DNA from: Qipengyuania aestuarii
Lineage (GTDB): Bacteria > Pseudomonadota > Alphaproteobacteria > Sphingomonadales > Sphingomonadaceae
Direction of reading: 5' to 3'
NCBI RefSeq assembly: GCF_019711535.1
Contig: NZ_JAIGNP010000002.1
Span: forward strand, 62,001-126,000
DNA length: 64,000 nt
The position numbers were made by a program, and so were the translations under genes. Below the pieces are notes generated by a model that searched no databases, was not told where the DNA came from, and saw nothing but the letters and a program-made list of their open reading frames with translations. Every line of letters begins with the position of its first letter. Within the stretch, counting starts at the first letter, position 1. Of the stretch, positions 26,790-36,305 are shown one piece after another.

Positions 26790-27698
26790 ATGATCTATAA
26801 GTACCAAGAGGCGCGAGCGGCCCTAAATTTGCTGGGCTTGGGCTTTGCAGAGCACCGGGCAGGCGAACTGGCTAAACGCTGGTCACAATTTCAGAAGTCG
26901 ATGTCTCCGGCCAGGATTTCCGGATTGGTGAATATGTTCCAATACGATGAGGATTTCATCTCGTCGCTGTCTGGTGGCGGACTATTTATTTCCTGTCACT
27001 ACGGTTTTTACCCAGGACTCTATCTCACCCTTGCCGAAGCAAGTGCATCCAAAACAGTGTTAGCCGTGATCGGGGAGCAGCCCGATGAGCAAGTCGAAGT
27101 TCTGCAAGCTCTGGCGAACCAGCATGGCCTAACCATCGACTTCATCAAGAGCGGGCCGAGCATGATCCGAGAGGCTAGAGCTGCCATTTCCGGACAAATT
27201 CCCGTGGTTCTTCTTATAGACGTTCCATGGACAAAGAGCGGACGTGGACCTGATGGAGAGGTGCAAACAGAAGCTGGCTTGTTCCTCTACAACGCGTCAT
27301 TGCTGCGGCTAGTAGATCTTATCGATCCAGATGCCCGCTGGATCGACAACAGATCGATCGACGGGAAGTTCATTCCCTCACTCGTACCTTCCACCTCGAT
27401 TCGATCCGGGTTGCAGCGCCTGGGGCGTTACTTACGCGAAGCTCCGCAATTCTACGAGCGCCTCGACCGAATGCATAGGTTCTTGATTCCTCCCAAAGCG
27501 TCGGGAGCCGCTGTCTTTTTCGAAGTTCATCATGATTTGTGCGTGATGCACAATGAAAGTGAAAAAATCTGGATTTTACAAAAAAACGCTTCTTTACAAG
27601 GATCGGGTGTCACCAAGTCGCGCCCAACGCTACGACAGATCAATCAGCTTTTCAAAAAAAATCTCCATCGTGAAGTTGATGTCGCACTATCGCTGTAA
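26790..27698 (+). CDS. LpxL/HtrB-like (LPLAT-fold) protein of the peptide operon
   Basis: A 302-residue protein with no signal peptide. GGGLFISCHYGFYPGLYLTL (about 62-81) and AAISGQIPVVLLIDVPW match the two core blocks of the lipid A acyltransferase family (His motif and the Gly-x-x-V-x-x-x-Asp block). In true members the motif is H-x4-E/D; here H70 is followed by a Pro at the acidic position, so catalysis may be altered or lost. It could attach an acyl group to the neighbouring peptide or have a new role. It overlaps the next gene by 20 bases. Family call is from motifs only. Confidence 0.5.
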   Translation: MIYKYQEARAALNLLGLGFAEHRAGELAKRWSQFQKSMSPARISGLVNMFQYDEDFISSLSGGGLFISCHYGFYPGLYLTLAEASASKTVLAVIGEQPDEQVEVLQALANQHGLTIDFIKSGPSMIREARAAISGQIPVVLLIDVPWTKSGRGPDGEVQTEAGLFLYNASLLRLVDLIDPDARWIDNRSIDGKFIPSLVPSTSIRSGLQRLGRYLREAPQFYERLDRMHRFLIPPKASGAAVFFEVHHDLCVMHNESEKIWILQKNASLQGSGVTKSRPTLRQINQLFKKNLHREVDVALSL

Positions 27699-28575
27699 TT
27701 TTGACGACGTTGCCCTAGGCACGGATTTTGCGGTATTTGCGAGAGGTTATCGGCGGTTCCTGATCGCAAATTTAGGAGCCGCTGACATTGCTTTTCTAGC
27801 GAAGTATCGTTCATCCGTTGAAACCCTAGTCTTAACGGATGAACTACGACGCGCAATGATAGCGAAGGGCTTGCTTGTTCCAGCCAATATCGCAAGTGAA
27901 GCCGTTACTGTGAGAGCATACTTGTCATCTGGCAAAGTGGTCTTTTTCGCACGCTATTTGACTGGCTTCGCTCGCCCGTCAGTTCTCGTTTTGCTGATCA
28001 TCATTGGTCTTATTTGCGCTGTTGCAATCTTTCTGTCTGAATTGAGTTCTCATCAACCACTCACGCGGCTGAGTGGCATGGCGGCCTTCGCAGCGGTTGG
28101 TGGCTTCTATGTCTCGCTGTTTTTTCACGAACTGGGCCATGCGGCTGCATGCCTCTTGCGTACTGGTACCGTCGGAGGAATACGACTGGGAATGATCGGG
28201 ATCCTGCCGTCAATGGCGACTGATGTTACCAGTTCCGCTCTGGTCAGTCCCAAAGAGCGATTTTGGATTTCCGCAGCGGGACCAATTTTCCATGGCGTTG
28301 TATTCGTGCCGCTGCTTGTTTTGCTAATTTTCGCCCCTGCCACGGGCCACTTGGTCATGGTTTTGACAATCTCTAACACGCTCGCAATCGCACTTTCGGT
28401 TATACCCTCGCGCGGAAACGACGGTTTCTGGATGTTGAAAAACATTGCCGGTTACGACCTACGGGACAACAGCAGTTCAGCACGCCTAACATATACAGTG
28501 CTGAAATCCTTGAGGGTTTTAATTATAGGTATCGCACTATGCATCTTATACTTTGGTTCAGGCCCACTGATGTGA
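27679..28575 (+). CDS. M50-family (site-2-type) membrane metalloprotease with PqqD-like N-terminus
   Basis: A 298-residue protein with zinc motif HELGH (150-154) in a membrane helix, SAAGPIFHG (198-206) and the third-ligand motif GNDG (246-249), as in intramembrane S2P proteases. About six membrane helices. The first ~70 residues are soluble and could form a winged-helix PqqD/RRE-like domain (ending LTDELRRAMIAKGLLVP), which in RiPP systems binds leader peptides. Its place two genes after the candidate precursor suggests leader removal or export. ATG 27679 is chosen; it overlaps the preceding gene. Confidence 0.8.
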   Translation: MSHYRCNFDDVALGTDFAVFARGYRRFLIANLGAADIAFLAKYRSSVETLVLTDELRRAMIAKGLLVPANIASEAVTVRAYLSSGKVVFFARYLTGFARPSVLVLLIIIGLICAVAIFLSELSSHQPLTRLSGMAAFAAVGGFYVSLFFHELGHAAACLLRTGTVGGIRLGMIGILPSMATDVTSSALVSPKERFWISAAGPIFHGVVFVPLLVLLIFAPATGHLVMVLTISNTLAIALSVIPSRGNDGFWMLKNIAGYDLRDNSSSARLTYTVLKSLRVLIIGIALCILYFGSGPLM

Positions 28576-29516
28576 CGAAAAGTCGCTTTCTGCTTCCGTG
28601 CATTGCGCTGTTTGGCCTAACCGGCTGTGCTAGCGTGCACGAAGCGGTGCGGAATTGGGATTCTGGCGAGATTACAGTCGATGTTGCCCAATTCCGTGCA
28701 CCGCTAGCAGAACTGCAGATCAACGGGGAGCCAGTGGAACTCGAGGTTGATCCAGGGTTCGGGTCTGTTCGTATGCTCAACAGTAGCAAGGTTCGCGACC
28801 TCAAACTGCAGCCTTCGGGAATAGCCGGAGGCTACCGGATCGGACCGATTACCTTGACTTCAAGGTCTTCTGCTGTTGCTATTTCAAGCGAAAATTATTC
28901 TGGCCCGGCGCGCGTCCACTGGTTTCCAAAAACACAGGTTTCCGAAGAGGCTGACGGCCTGATCTCGCCGGTCATCATGCCGTATGCCAGAGTGAGATTC
29001 TCGCTCCGTCCATTTGATGCCCAGGATGAAGTGGCTACCCTGCCTTTGCGCGGTCCAGGCACTTACGGGGTATCGGGCGGCTTCGGGATAATCGACCTGG
29101 CAGGCAAAGAGGTGCAGGTGGCTTTTGACTTGCATGCAATAGACACATTCGTGTCTGCCGATCTTGGTACCCTCTTATTGAAAACCCATGGCGGCCGGTT
29201 TTCGGGCATCAGTGAGGATCGCCTCATCCGTTATGGCGTTTCGAGACCGGTACTGCAACTTGATTTGAACCGCCCATTTGATTTTGCCGGCATCAGATTC
29301 GATAGTGTCCTTGTCGAGGTTGAACGGCGCGGAGAGGCAGCACTGGAAAATGCTGATCCGCAAACTATCATCGTGACGGCCAGACGCGACCCTTCCGACA
29401 TCGAATTGCGATTGCTTGTCGGACGTGACGCTATCAAACGCTGCGCCTACTTCCAATATGATAATGCCGGAGGCGTGGTATCGCTGGCTTGCTCCCCGTC
29501 CGAAGGTACTGGCTGA
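28572..29516 (+). CDS. lipoprotein with degenerate retropepsin-like domain
   Basis: The GTG at 28572 overlaps the preceding stop (GTGA) and yields a clean lipoprotein signal, MTKSRFLLPCIALFGLTGC. The 314-residue product is beta-rich. EVDPGFGSVRMLN (about 64-76) sits where aspartyl proteases have D-T-G; a second half includes IDTFVSADLGTLLL, similar to a second catalytic loop, and LLVGRDAIKRC resembles the usual 'G-x-D-x-L' ending. The first Thr is Pro, so proteolysis is uncertain. It is the last gene of the plus-strand peptide operon and probably acts at the outer or inner membrane surface. Confidence 0.55.
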   Translation: MTKSRFLLPCIALFGLTGCASVHEAVRNWDSGEITVDVAQFRAPLAELQINGEPVELEVDPGFGSVRMLNSSKVRDLKLQPSGIAGGYRIGPITLTSRSSAVAISSENYSGPARVHWFPKTQVSEEADGLISPVIMPYARVRFSLRPFDAQDEVATLPLRGPGTYGVSGGFGIIDLAGKEVQVAFDLHAIDTFVSADLGTLLLKTHGGRFSGISEDRLIRYGVSRPVLQLDLNRPFDFAGIRFDSVLVEVERRGEAALENADPQTIIVTARRDPSDIELRLLVGRDAIKRCAYFQYDNAGGVVSLACSPSEGTG

Positions 29517-29759
29517 ACTTGTTAACTTTGTGCTCCTGTGACTCTTGAAGCGGGGCAACGGGGTCGATAGCCTAATGGATTTACCGGGCGACCCCAATTT
29601 CAAACCTTCGATCTACTATAGCTTGGGGCCCTCATGTCCGCATCGGAGCAGCAAATCTCTTATGAATGGGTCTGCTTATCATATTAGATTACGGGAAGAT
29701 GATAAATTCAATCACCTCGCCGGCTATGATGCCTCCTTCGCTTCGTGGCCCATCCCTAC

Positions 29760-30247
29760 GAGATGATGTCGAGGCAGAAATTCGTATTTAGGAACGGCAC
29801 CCCAATCCTGATTTTGCGGTGGTGTTCCGGCAGGTCGAACTCTGCGCGCCATAGACCTTTTGGCTGACCGAGCCTTAAATTGCTGAGCGATATAGTCGTT
29901 GCTGTAGCGGCGATGCGCCAATGCCCATCCATTTTCGACAATGGTAGCATTCAGATCGCGGCCGCTGGCGTTTTAGATCGCGAGAAGCCGCCCATGATAG
30001 TCAACTTTAGTTCCTGCAAATTAGACAGTCTGCTCAGTCAAACTCTCCAGTTGACTCCGCGCTCCCAGTGCTGCCCGTCAAGGGTGCAACGATGATTCAG
30101 CTCCGACGCGTCGATTCCCCACAAGCGAATCCTTGCCTCTCCGATCGCGAGCGTATCGCCATCACTGGTGTGGGCCGTCCCGATAAAGCCTTGCGCCACA
30201 GCGGGCACAGCAACAACGAAGAATTAGAGCAAAATCATAATTCGCAT
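29760..30247 (-). pseudogene. thermonuclease-family (SNase) gene, broken
   Basis: Reading leftwards from 30247, a signal-peptide-like start is interrupted by a stop, then the typical SNase sequence appears: HTSDGDTLAIGEARIRLWGID, ASELNHRCTLDG. After further stops and frame changes the C-terminal part returns as LNATIVENGWALAHRRYSNDY. The gene is clearly dead. It fills most of the 930-base gap between the two converging peptide operons; nothing else is seen there. Confidence 0.7.
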
Positions 30248-30450
30248 GGCCCCTTGTCTCTTGAGATAAGTCGATGTTGTCTCGCTTTGCTACAGATCAA
30301 GCAAGCGCGTGCCTCTTGGGGGCGGACTCCTAGGCGAGGGCTTCTGGTGAGAGCTGCGGGGCGAAATATTGAGCGGACCGAGACGTCCAAGAAGATATTC
30401 TGGCACAACCGGATGCTTCGTCCATCAGTCATTCTACCCCGTCACCCAGC

Positions 30451-32907
30451 TTATCTAGCGGTCGTTGCGCGTGAATTGCCCGTGGTCACCTGTGTCGAAT
30501 TCACTCTGCGCGCCCGGGCGCTGCGCGATCGACTGGCGGCTAACGAGATGTCGTTTCTGAAACTCCGCGCATCAGCGAACGAGTTCAAATATGTATCGAA
30601 CCATGAGATAATCTCATCGAAAAGATTTCGAACATTGGCAGGCGAGTTCGAAATGGAATGGCCTTCGCCCTCATAGGTCACAAGGCGTGCGGTCTTTCCT
30701 TGACGATACATTTCAGTAAAGAATTGTTGTGCCTGCTGAACTCCTGCCCGGATATCCATAGAGCCGTGTGCTAACAGCAGCGGCGTATCGATCTCCTTGA
30801 CATGGCTGATGGGTGAATTCTGAAAATACAGCTCGGGATCTTCAAAAGGGGGCGTTCCGAATCGAATGGCTCTTTCTACCAGGATGGCATTCGCAGACTT
30901 ATCTTTGGCAAGGTCGCCCCACCCCGACCAAGCGCTGTCGAACCCCGCATGAAGAGCCGTCCAGTCGGTCACGCCACTGATTGAAACACCGGCTTTGAAC
31001 CGATCGGTTTGAGCCAAGAGTGCGTCAACCGCAAAACCGCCAAAGCTTTGGCCGAAGACACCAACGCGGTGATCATCGGCGATGCCCAGTGCCACTAAGG
31101 CATCGATCGCTGGGAGGACGCCGATAGTCATTTGCGGGAACGGTCCTCCTTCACGAGCCAGCGGCATTGATGGGACAAGGATCGCATATCCCTTGGCAGC
31201 GAAGAGCTGTAAATTGTAAATCCCCGGAAGATATGGGTCGTTCCAGTAGCCTTCTGCCGAGCGTATGATCGTTCCTGGATACACCCACACAAGGAGCGGA
31301 TACCGCTTGCCAGCTTCATAACCGGGTGGAAGTATCATAAGGCCCTTCAACGACTGTCCGGCCTCTCCATGATATTCGAAGATACGGCTTTCGCCCCAAC
31401 TAACGTTTGCAAGGTGCTTATTCAATACAAGTAGGGTCTGATTATTTTCTGGTGTCGACCCAGAGCTGCGAAGATAAAGTCCGGTACGAGTTTTCTCCTG
31501 CCAGACGTAATGATCCAAATTATTGTCGAGTATCTCGCCTCGCTGCGGAACATTCGCATTCTTTTCTTCGAAAACAAAGTCTGATCGGCTAGCCTCTCCG
31601 TCGTAGTCCTGCCACCACTGAGCCTCGGACTCGGGCTGGTCTGCGGCAGACCCACGTACAAAAACGGCACCGGCTTTCCCCCATCGAAGCAGTGGCCTCC
31701 GGAAGAACCCTACTTCACCTGCTCCAGAGGTAACACCAGCCGCAATTGCGTCGACGGTGAGGTCATCTATACTAAGCTTAAAAAAGCCAACTCGAGTAGA
31801 AGCAGGGTCCGGGCGGGCCCGGAAAGCGATCGTGTTGCCTCCCGGAGACCACTCAAGCAAATCGATTGGATACCGAGCTGCAGAGGGCAGTTTAAGCCAT
31901 TCGACTTTGGTTTCCGTTCTGAGTCCGACCAAAGCAAAACTCTTTTCTACGATGGCATCTGGAACGTTCAGTGCATCGTGGCCTAGCAAATGCGGAGGTA
32001 TGACTCCAATCGGTGTTAGGATGGCCAGTAGGCTTCCGTCTGGTGAAATGCTTGCGTCTAAATTTCCGGAGAAAGGAAAATTCGGAATTCGCGCTAAGGC
32101 TTTCTCTGTCCCCCGGCGAGTGTCTATGATTCTAAGAACGACAGCGTGCTCTTTCAGCGCATCTGTATTCTGATTGGTCGCCCGGGTATCGGAAACGACT
32201 GAAGTCGGCTCGACACCCTCTCTAAGGGTTTGTTTCACTACTTGGGCGTGTTCCGCACTCAGACCGTATTGCGTGAAAAGAGCTGAATTACGGTCATCGG
32301 GCATCTGTAGTGCCATGATCCGAGCATCATCCAGCCAAACAAACGGTGCGTTTTCCTCGAATTTACGGCATTCATTGGAAGCGTCACCATGGCTGTTAGA
32401 CTTCGTGAGGTTCACTGCATTTAAAGAGGCCCCAAAGCGTGTCTGAACCAACATTGGGTGTTCTGAGAGCCTTCGCAGCTTTCCGCTTTCCGTTGAATAA
32501 AGGTAAAGCCGCACCGAATTACCACCTCTGGGCTCACCTCCGGTGGGCATCGTCGAAAGCATGGCTAGGTGTTTCCCATCGGGACTCCACTTTGGACACC
32601 AAAACCCTGCGGCTGCTTCCTCTCCACGGGTGAGATTACGCTTTTCCCCAGTAGAGCGGGATATAATCCAAATATCGCTGCGCGATGGATCGACCTCATA
32701 AGAGGTCCGACCAAATATCTCATTGGCAGATACGGGCCTTTGAACGACCACAGCCACGTCATTTCCGTCAGGGGAGATCGCGGCAGTATCTATCGAGGTG
32801 GTCTCAAATACATCGTCAATAGTAACTGGCGAGGCTATTAGGGATGATATGGGAGAAGCTATTGTCACGATAAAAAGGGCGAGAAAGGCGACGCGTGAAT
32901 GGCGCAC
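30451..32907 (-). CDS. exported S9-family (prolyl oligopeptidase-like) peptidase
   Basis: An 818-residue protein with an N-terminal signal peptide, a WD-type beta-propeller (about 35-520, repeated SPDG motifs) and a C-terminal alpha/beta hydrolase domain. The catalytic triad is readable as S621 (GQSFGG), D718 (HGSMDIR) and H750 (GEGHS). Lasso-peptide clusters of sphingomonads and caulobacters often encode S9-type isopeptidases that open lasso rings, so the position at the end of the minus-strand operon is notable. It starts 40 bases after the transporter gene. A general dipeptidyl-peptidase role is the alternative. Confidence 0.85.
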   Translation of the reverse strand: MRHSRVAFLALFIVTIASPISSLIASPVTIDDVFETTSIDTAAISPDGNDVAVVVQRPVSANEIFGRTSYEVDPSRSDIWIISRSTGEKRNLTRGEEAAAGFWCPKWSPDGKHLAMLSTMPTGGEPRGGNSVRLYLYSTESGKLRRLSEHPMLVQTRFGASLNAVNLTKSNSHGDASNECRKFEENAPFVWLDDARIMALQMPDDRNSALFTQYGLSAEHAQVVKQTLREGVEPTSVVSDTRATNQNTDALKEHAVVLRIIDTRRGTEKALARIPNFPFSGNLDASISPDGSLLAILTPIGVIPPHLLGHDALNVPDAIVEKSFALVGLRTETKVEWLKLPSAARYPIDLLEWSPGGNTIAFRARPDPASTRVGFFKLSIDDLTVDAIAAGVTSGAGEVGFFRRPLLRWGKAGAVFVRGSAADQPESEAQWWQDYDGEASRSDFVFEEKNANVPQRGEILDNNLDHYVWQEKTRTGLYLRSSGSTPENNQTLLVLNKHLANVSWGESRIFEYHGEAGQSLKGLMILPPGYEAGKRYPLLVWVYPGTIIRSAEGYWNDPYLPGIYNLQLFAAKGYAILVPSMPLAREGGPFPQMTIGVLPAIDALVALGIADDHRVGVFGQSFGGFAVDALLAQTDRFKAGVSISGVTDWTALHAGFDSAWSGWGDLAKDKSANAILVERAIRFGTPPFEDPELYFQNSPISHVKEIDTPLLLAHGSMDIRAGVQQAQQFFTEMYRQGKTARLVTYEGEGHSISNSPANVRNLFDEIISWFDTYLNSFADARSFRNDISLAASRSRSARARRVNSTQVTTGNSRATTAR

Positions 32908-32947
32908 AATACTTCTCCTTGGTCAGAAAAGACACTGTTCCGAAAGC

Positions 32948-35080
32948 TCACCATTCGTTGCATCTGGCAGCCTTGTCGTAAACTGATGGCTCTTTTTGTG
33001 TAGCTGATATTTCGGTTAAACTCCCGCCTTTCATCTCAAATACCCGGTCGGCCGTTCTGATGGTCTCCTCGCGATGGGCAATAATGATTCTCGTAATGCC
33101 TAGGTCGGCAACAGCGCGTCCAACTCGGCGCTCGCTTGCGACGTCGAGATGAGACGTGCTTTCGTCAAGAATAAGGATCCGGGGCTTTTGATAGAGCGCC
33201 CTTGCCAAGAGAATGCGCTGCTTCTGCCCCCCTGAGAGTGCAGCGCCCATATCACCGACAAGAGTATCATAACCCATGGGCATACTGCGGATGTCTGCGT
33301 CAATATCTGCGATTTGAGCCGAGCGGACTACCTCGCTTTCTTCAGCAGCTGCATCGAACAGAGAAATATTATCAAAGATCGATCCTGCGAAGAGGCAATC
33401 ATCCTGCAAAACCGCCGCGACGCCGGAATGATAGGCTTCGTAACCGAATATGGAGAGCGGGAGGTCATCGACGAGAAGTTCCCCCTCCTCTGGGTCAAGA
33501 AGGCCTAGCAATATCTGAGCCAAGGTCGATTTGCCCTCGCCGGAACGACCGGTAATGGCGACTGACTCGCCCGGCTCAACTCTCATCGAAGCGGATTTGA
33601 CGACATGTTTATCGAAGTTCGAATAGCGATACCATATATCGCGTAGTTCGAGCCCCCCACGAATTTCTCTAGCCGCTCTTGGACTTTCGTTGAACCTAAC
33701 GTCCTCCGGGCTCAACGCAATATCCGCAATACGGTCGAGATGCATGCCGAGTAGGCGGAACTGCCAAACTTTCTCAATCAAGGACACCGAGGAAGACGAG
33801 AAGTGAACCTTATACGCATATAGCGCAAAGGCCGCCCCTAGGGAAAGCGAGCCGGAGATTACGAGAGAGAATGAAACCCACAGGAAAACGACGTTCTCCA
33901 AATTAGTGATAAGTGTTTTGCCAACCATCTGGACGTTTGAAATTCGTTTGGCGTTAGTTTCTGCGTTGATTGAATCTACGAGTCTCGTCCGCCATCTGAG
34001 TTCTCTATTCCGGCCTTTGTTGGACAACCTTATAGAGCGTATTCCTTTTAGCGTTTCGATCAGAAAAGACTGTTCTTTACTCGATGCGATGATTGATAAT
34101 TGTTGCGCGGCTTGATCTCGATCGAACAAGAGTCCCTTAATCGCGAAGTAAATGATGAAACCTGTGGCGGGAATCATCGCAAGATATGGCGAATAAAAGA
34201 ACATCACGATCAAGGTGATTAATGCGAACGTGCCATCGAGCGCTGCCATCACCGTGTCTTCGGTTAAAGCGCTTTTGATAGGCTTGAGCGATTGAAACCT
34301 AGCAAGTACGTCGCCGACGTGGCGATTGTTGAACCAAGCTATTGGAAGTCGAAAAAGTCTGCGTGCTAAGTTACTTGAAAGCCCATATGAGAGATTCGCT
34401 CCGCTAGAAAGCAGAACAGTGGCCCGCAGCCAGTATACAAGCGCATGAACGGCCGCGATCAACCCGAATCCAACCGCCAAAGCGGTCAGCGTTTGGTGAC
34501 TGTGTTCGGCCACCGCTCGATCTATGGCAATTTGCGAAAAGAACGGTAGGATCAGCAGCAAAGCTTGGGCTACCAACGATAAAAGTAAGACCTGCCCCAA
34601 AGATTTTGATAGACCTGCGGAAGAACTCCAGAGCTGTTTCAGTTTCGGCCGATGTCGATATTCGCCACCTTGAAAATCAACCGAGGGAGCGAGTTCAAGC
34701 GCCACGCCTGTGAAGCGGCGAGACACTTCTTCGATCTTAAGCCATCCCGAGGAGCCTGCTGGATCGAGAATCCAAGCTTTCGAGCCTTTGACCCGCTCTA
34801 ACACGACGAAATGGTTCATGTTCCAGTGAAGGATGGCAGGAAGCTGGAGAGCTCCTAGGTCCTCAAGCTCAATCCGAAGGGGCCGCACAATAAAATTTAA
34901 TTGTTCGGCACAATTCATGATTGAAGAGAGCGAAGCCCCCCGCGTCGGTGCCGTGAAACGACGCCGCAGAGAACCCAAATCGACATCCAATCCGTGAAAG
35001 CGCGCGACCATTGCAAGTGCAGCTAATCCGCACTCTGCAATTTCTGTCTGCGTTTCCAGGCGAATATGTGACTCGAACAA
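32948..35080 (-). CDS. peptidase C39 domain-containing ABC transporter (PCAT)
   Basis: A 710-residue bacteriocin-type exporter. The C39 protease domain (1-130) keeps Q11, C17 (AECGLAAL), H90 (NMNHFVVLE) and D106 (LDPA), so leader cleavage after a double-glycine motif should work. Six membrane helices follow (about 160-440), then an ABC ATPase with Walker A GRSGEGKST, signature LSGGQKQR, Walker B ILILDEST and switch His. Its natural substrate should be the double-glycine peptide encoded at the start of this operon. One base separates it from the HlyD gene. Confidence 0.95.
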   Translation of the reverse strand: MFESHIRLETQTEIAECGLAALAMVARFHGLDVDLGSLRRRFTAPTRGASLSSIMNCAEQLNFIVRPLRIELEDLGALQLPAILHWNMNHFVVLERVKGSKAWILDPAGSSGWLKIEEVSRRFTGVALELAPSVDFQGGEYRHRPKLKQLWSSSAGLSKSLGQVLLLSLVAQALLLILPFFSQIAIDRAVAEHSHQTLTALAVGFGLIAAVHALVYWLRATVLLSSGANLSYGLSSNLARRLFRLPIAWFNNRHVGDVLARFQSLKPIKSALTEDTVMAALDGTFALITLIVMFFYSPYLAMIPATGFIIYFAIKGLLFDRDQAAQQLSIIASSKEQSFLIETLKGIRSIRLSNKGRNRELRWRTRLVDSINAETNAKRISNVQMVGKTLITNLENVVFLWVSFSLVISGSLSLGAAFALYAYKVHFSSSSVSLIEKVWQFRLLGMHLDRIADIALSPEDVRFNESPRAAREIRGGLELRDIWYRYSNFDKHVVKSASMRVEPGESVAITGRSGEGKSTLAQILLGLLDPEEGELLVDDLPLSIFGYEAYHSGVAAVLQDDCLFAGSIFDNISLFDAAAEESEVVRSAQIADIDADIRSMPMGYDTLVGDMGAALSGGQKQRILLARALYQKPRILILDESTSHLDVASERRVGRAVADLGITRIIIAHREETIRTADRVFEMKGGSLTEISATQKEPSVYDKAARCNEW

Positions 35081-35081
35081 T

Positions 35082-36305
35082 CTAAGAACTCTGAAACCAA
35101 CCGCGAGGGTTCAGAAGGCGGTCTAAAAAGGAGGGAGGCTCTATCGCAATGTGCCCGGTGACCCCCATACCCTCCATCAGCTCGACGCCGACTAATCCGG
35201 GCGGACGTTCGGTGTGATTAAAGCTCACGTGCGCCACATAAGTTGGGCGCATTGGTGTATCGCTTTCAGAATCGGGCACTGCCGATAAATAAGTAATAGT
35301 GCCTTTCAATAACCCATATTTTTGGGCTGGGAACGCCACGAATTCAATGTGGCATGCCTGGCCCACATCTGTGAGACTGGCGAGGCGCTCGTCGAGTTTC
35401 AATTCTGCTGAAAGCGCATTTTCTGAAGCACCGAGAATCATTAGGGTCTCGTTGGCGCGAACATGGTCACCAACCTTTAGATCTAGGTTGCTTACGCGAC
35501 CCGAGTTGGGTGCCTTAAGCACATATCCACGTGCCAAGTCGTTATCTATTTTAGCTCGACCAAGTTCGGCTTGCCGTGCGAGCAGATCGCTTTTCTGACT
35601 AAGTAGCTCCATCTCGAGAGCTCTTAGTTCGGCCTCGAATTGCGCAATCCGAGCCGAAGCAGCAGCTTCTTCCCCTTCGATAGTCGCTGCCTCCTCTTTC
35701 CTTTGCAAAAGCCTCTCTTCTCGACGAAGGAGATCCTGCTGACTGACGAAACCGCGCTCAGCAATCTTTTGAGCGTTAGTGAAGTCCTCTCGCGCCGTAG
35801 CTAAGAGGCGAGCGACTGTTTCGGCACGCTGCGTGTGCGATAATCTTTCGGCTTCAACCTCCGCTATTTGAGCGTGCATCGCGTCGATCCGCGCTCGATA
35901 CAGACCGGTTACTGCTTGGCGCCGCATGAGAATAACCGCCGCTTCTTCTGCTAAGAGCCCTTCCGCAGCTTTTCCCAAGTCCGCCCCGGAGGCATCGAAA
36001 TCGTTATTGGTGACTACTGCCAATTCTCGTCCCTTCGACACCAAATCCCCACTGCCAACGAGGACCTCAGTGAGTGTCCCATCGCGAGGGGCGACGACCG
36101 ATACGACGCCGCCCCCTTGTCGCAGGATGCCGACTGCAGAACCGGACTCGGAATAAGTGGCGACCCCGAGAATGACGATCACCGCAGCCAGCGCGAGAAT
36201 AATTGTAACGACAATCATCAGCCAGCCGACGCGCCCATCAACGATGACGCTGCCGTGAAGCCTGTCGGCCCGGCGGCGTTGTAACTCTTCGCGGAAGAAG
36301 CTCAT
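35082..36305 (-). CDS. HlyD-family adaptor of the peptide exporter
   Basis: A 407-residue membrane fusion protein: cytoplasmic tail (1-28), one membrane helix (about 29-52), a lipoyl-like half (VVSVVAPRDGTLTEVLVGSG), a long coiled coil (about 130-260) and the second lipoyl half (YVLKAPNSGRVSNLDLKVGD), ending in a beta-barrel. It pairs with the adjacent PCAT transporter; an outer-membrane channel is not encoded nearby and must be shared. Its ATG overlaps the stop of the 71-residue gene by four bases. Confidence 0.92.
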   Translation of the reverse strand: MSFFREELQRRRADRLHGSVIVDGRVGWLMIVVTIILALAAVIVILGVATYSESGSAVGILRQGGGVVSVVAPRDGTLTEVLVGSGDLVSKGRELAVVTNNDFDASGADLGKAAEGLLAEEAAVILMRRQAVTGLYRARIDAMHAQIAEVEAERLSHTQRAETVARLLATAREDFTNAQKIAERGFVSQQDLLRREERLLQRKEEAATIEGEEAAASARIAQFEAELRALEMELLSQKSDLLARQAELGRAKIDNDLARGYVLKAPNSGRVSNLDLKVGDHVRANETLMILGASENALSAELKLDERLASLTDVGQACHIEFVAFPAQKYGLLKGTITYLSAVPDSESDTPMRPTYVAHVSFNHTERPPGLVGVELMEGMGVTGHIAIEPPSFLDRLLNPRGWFQSS

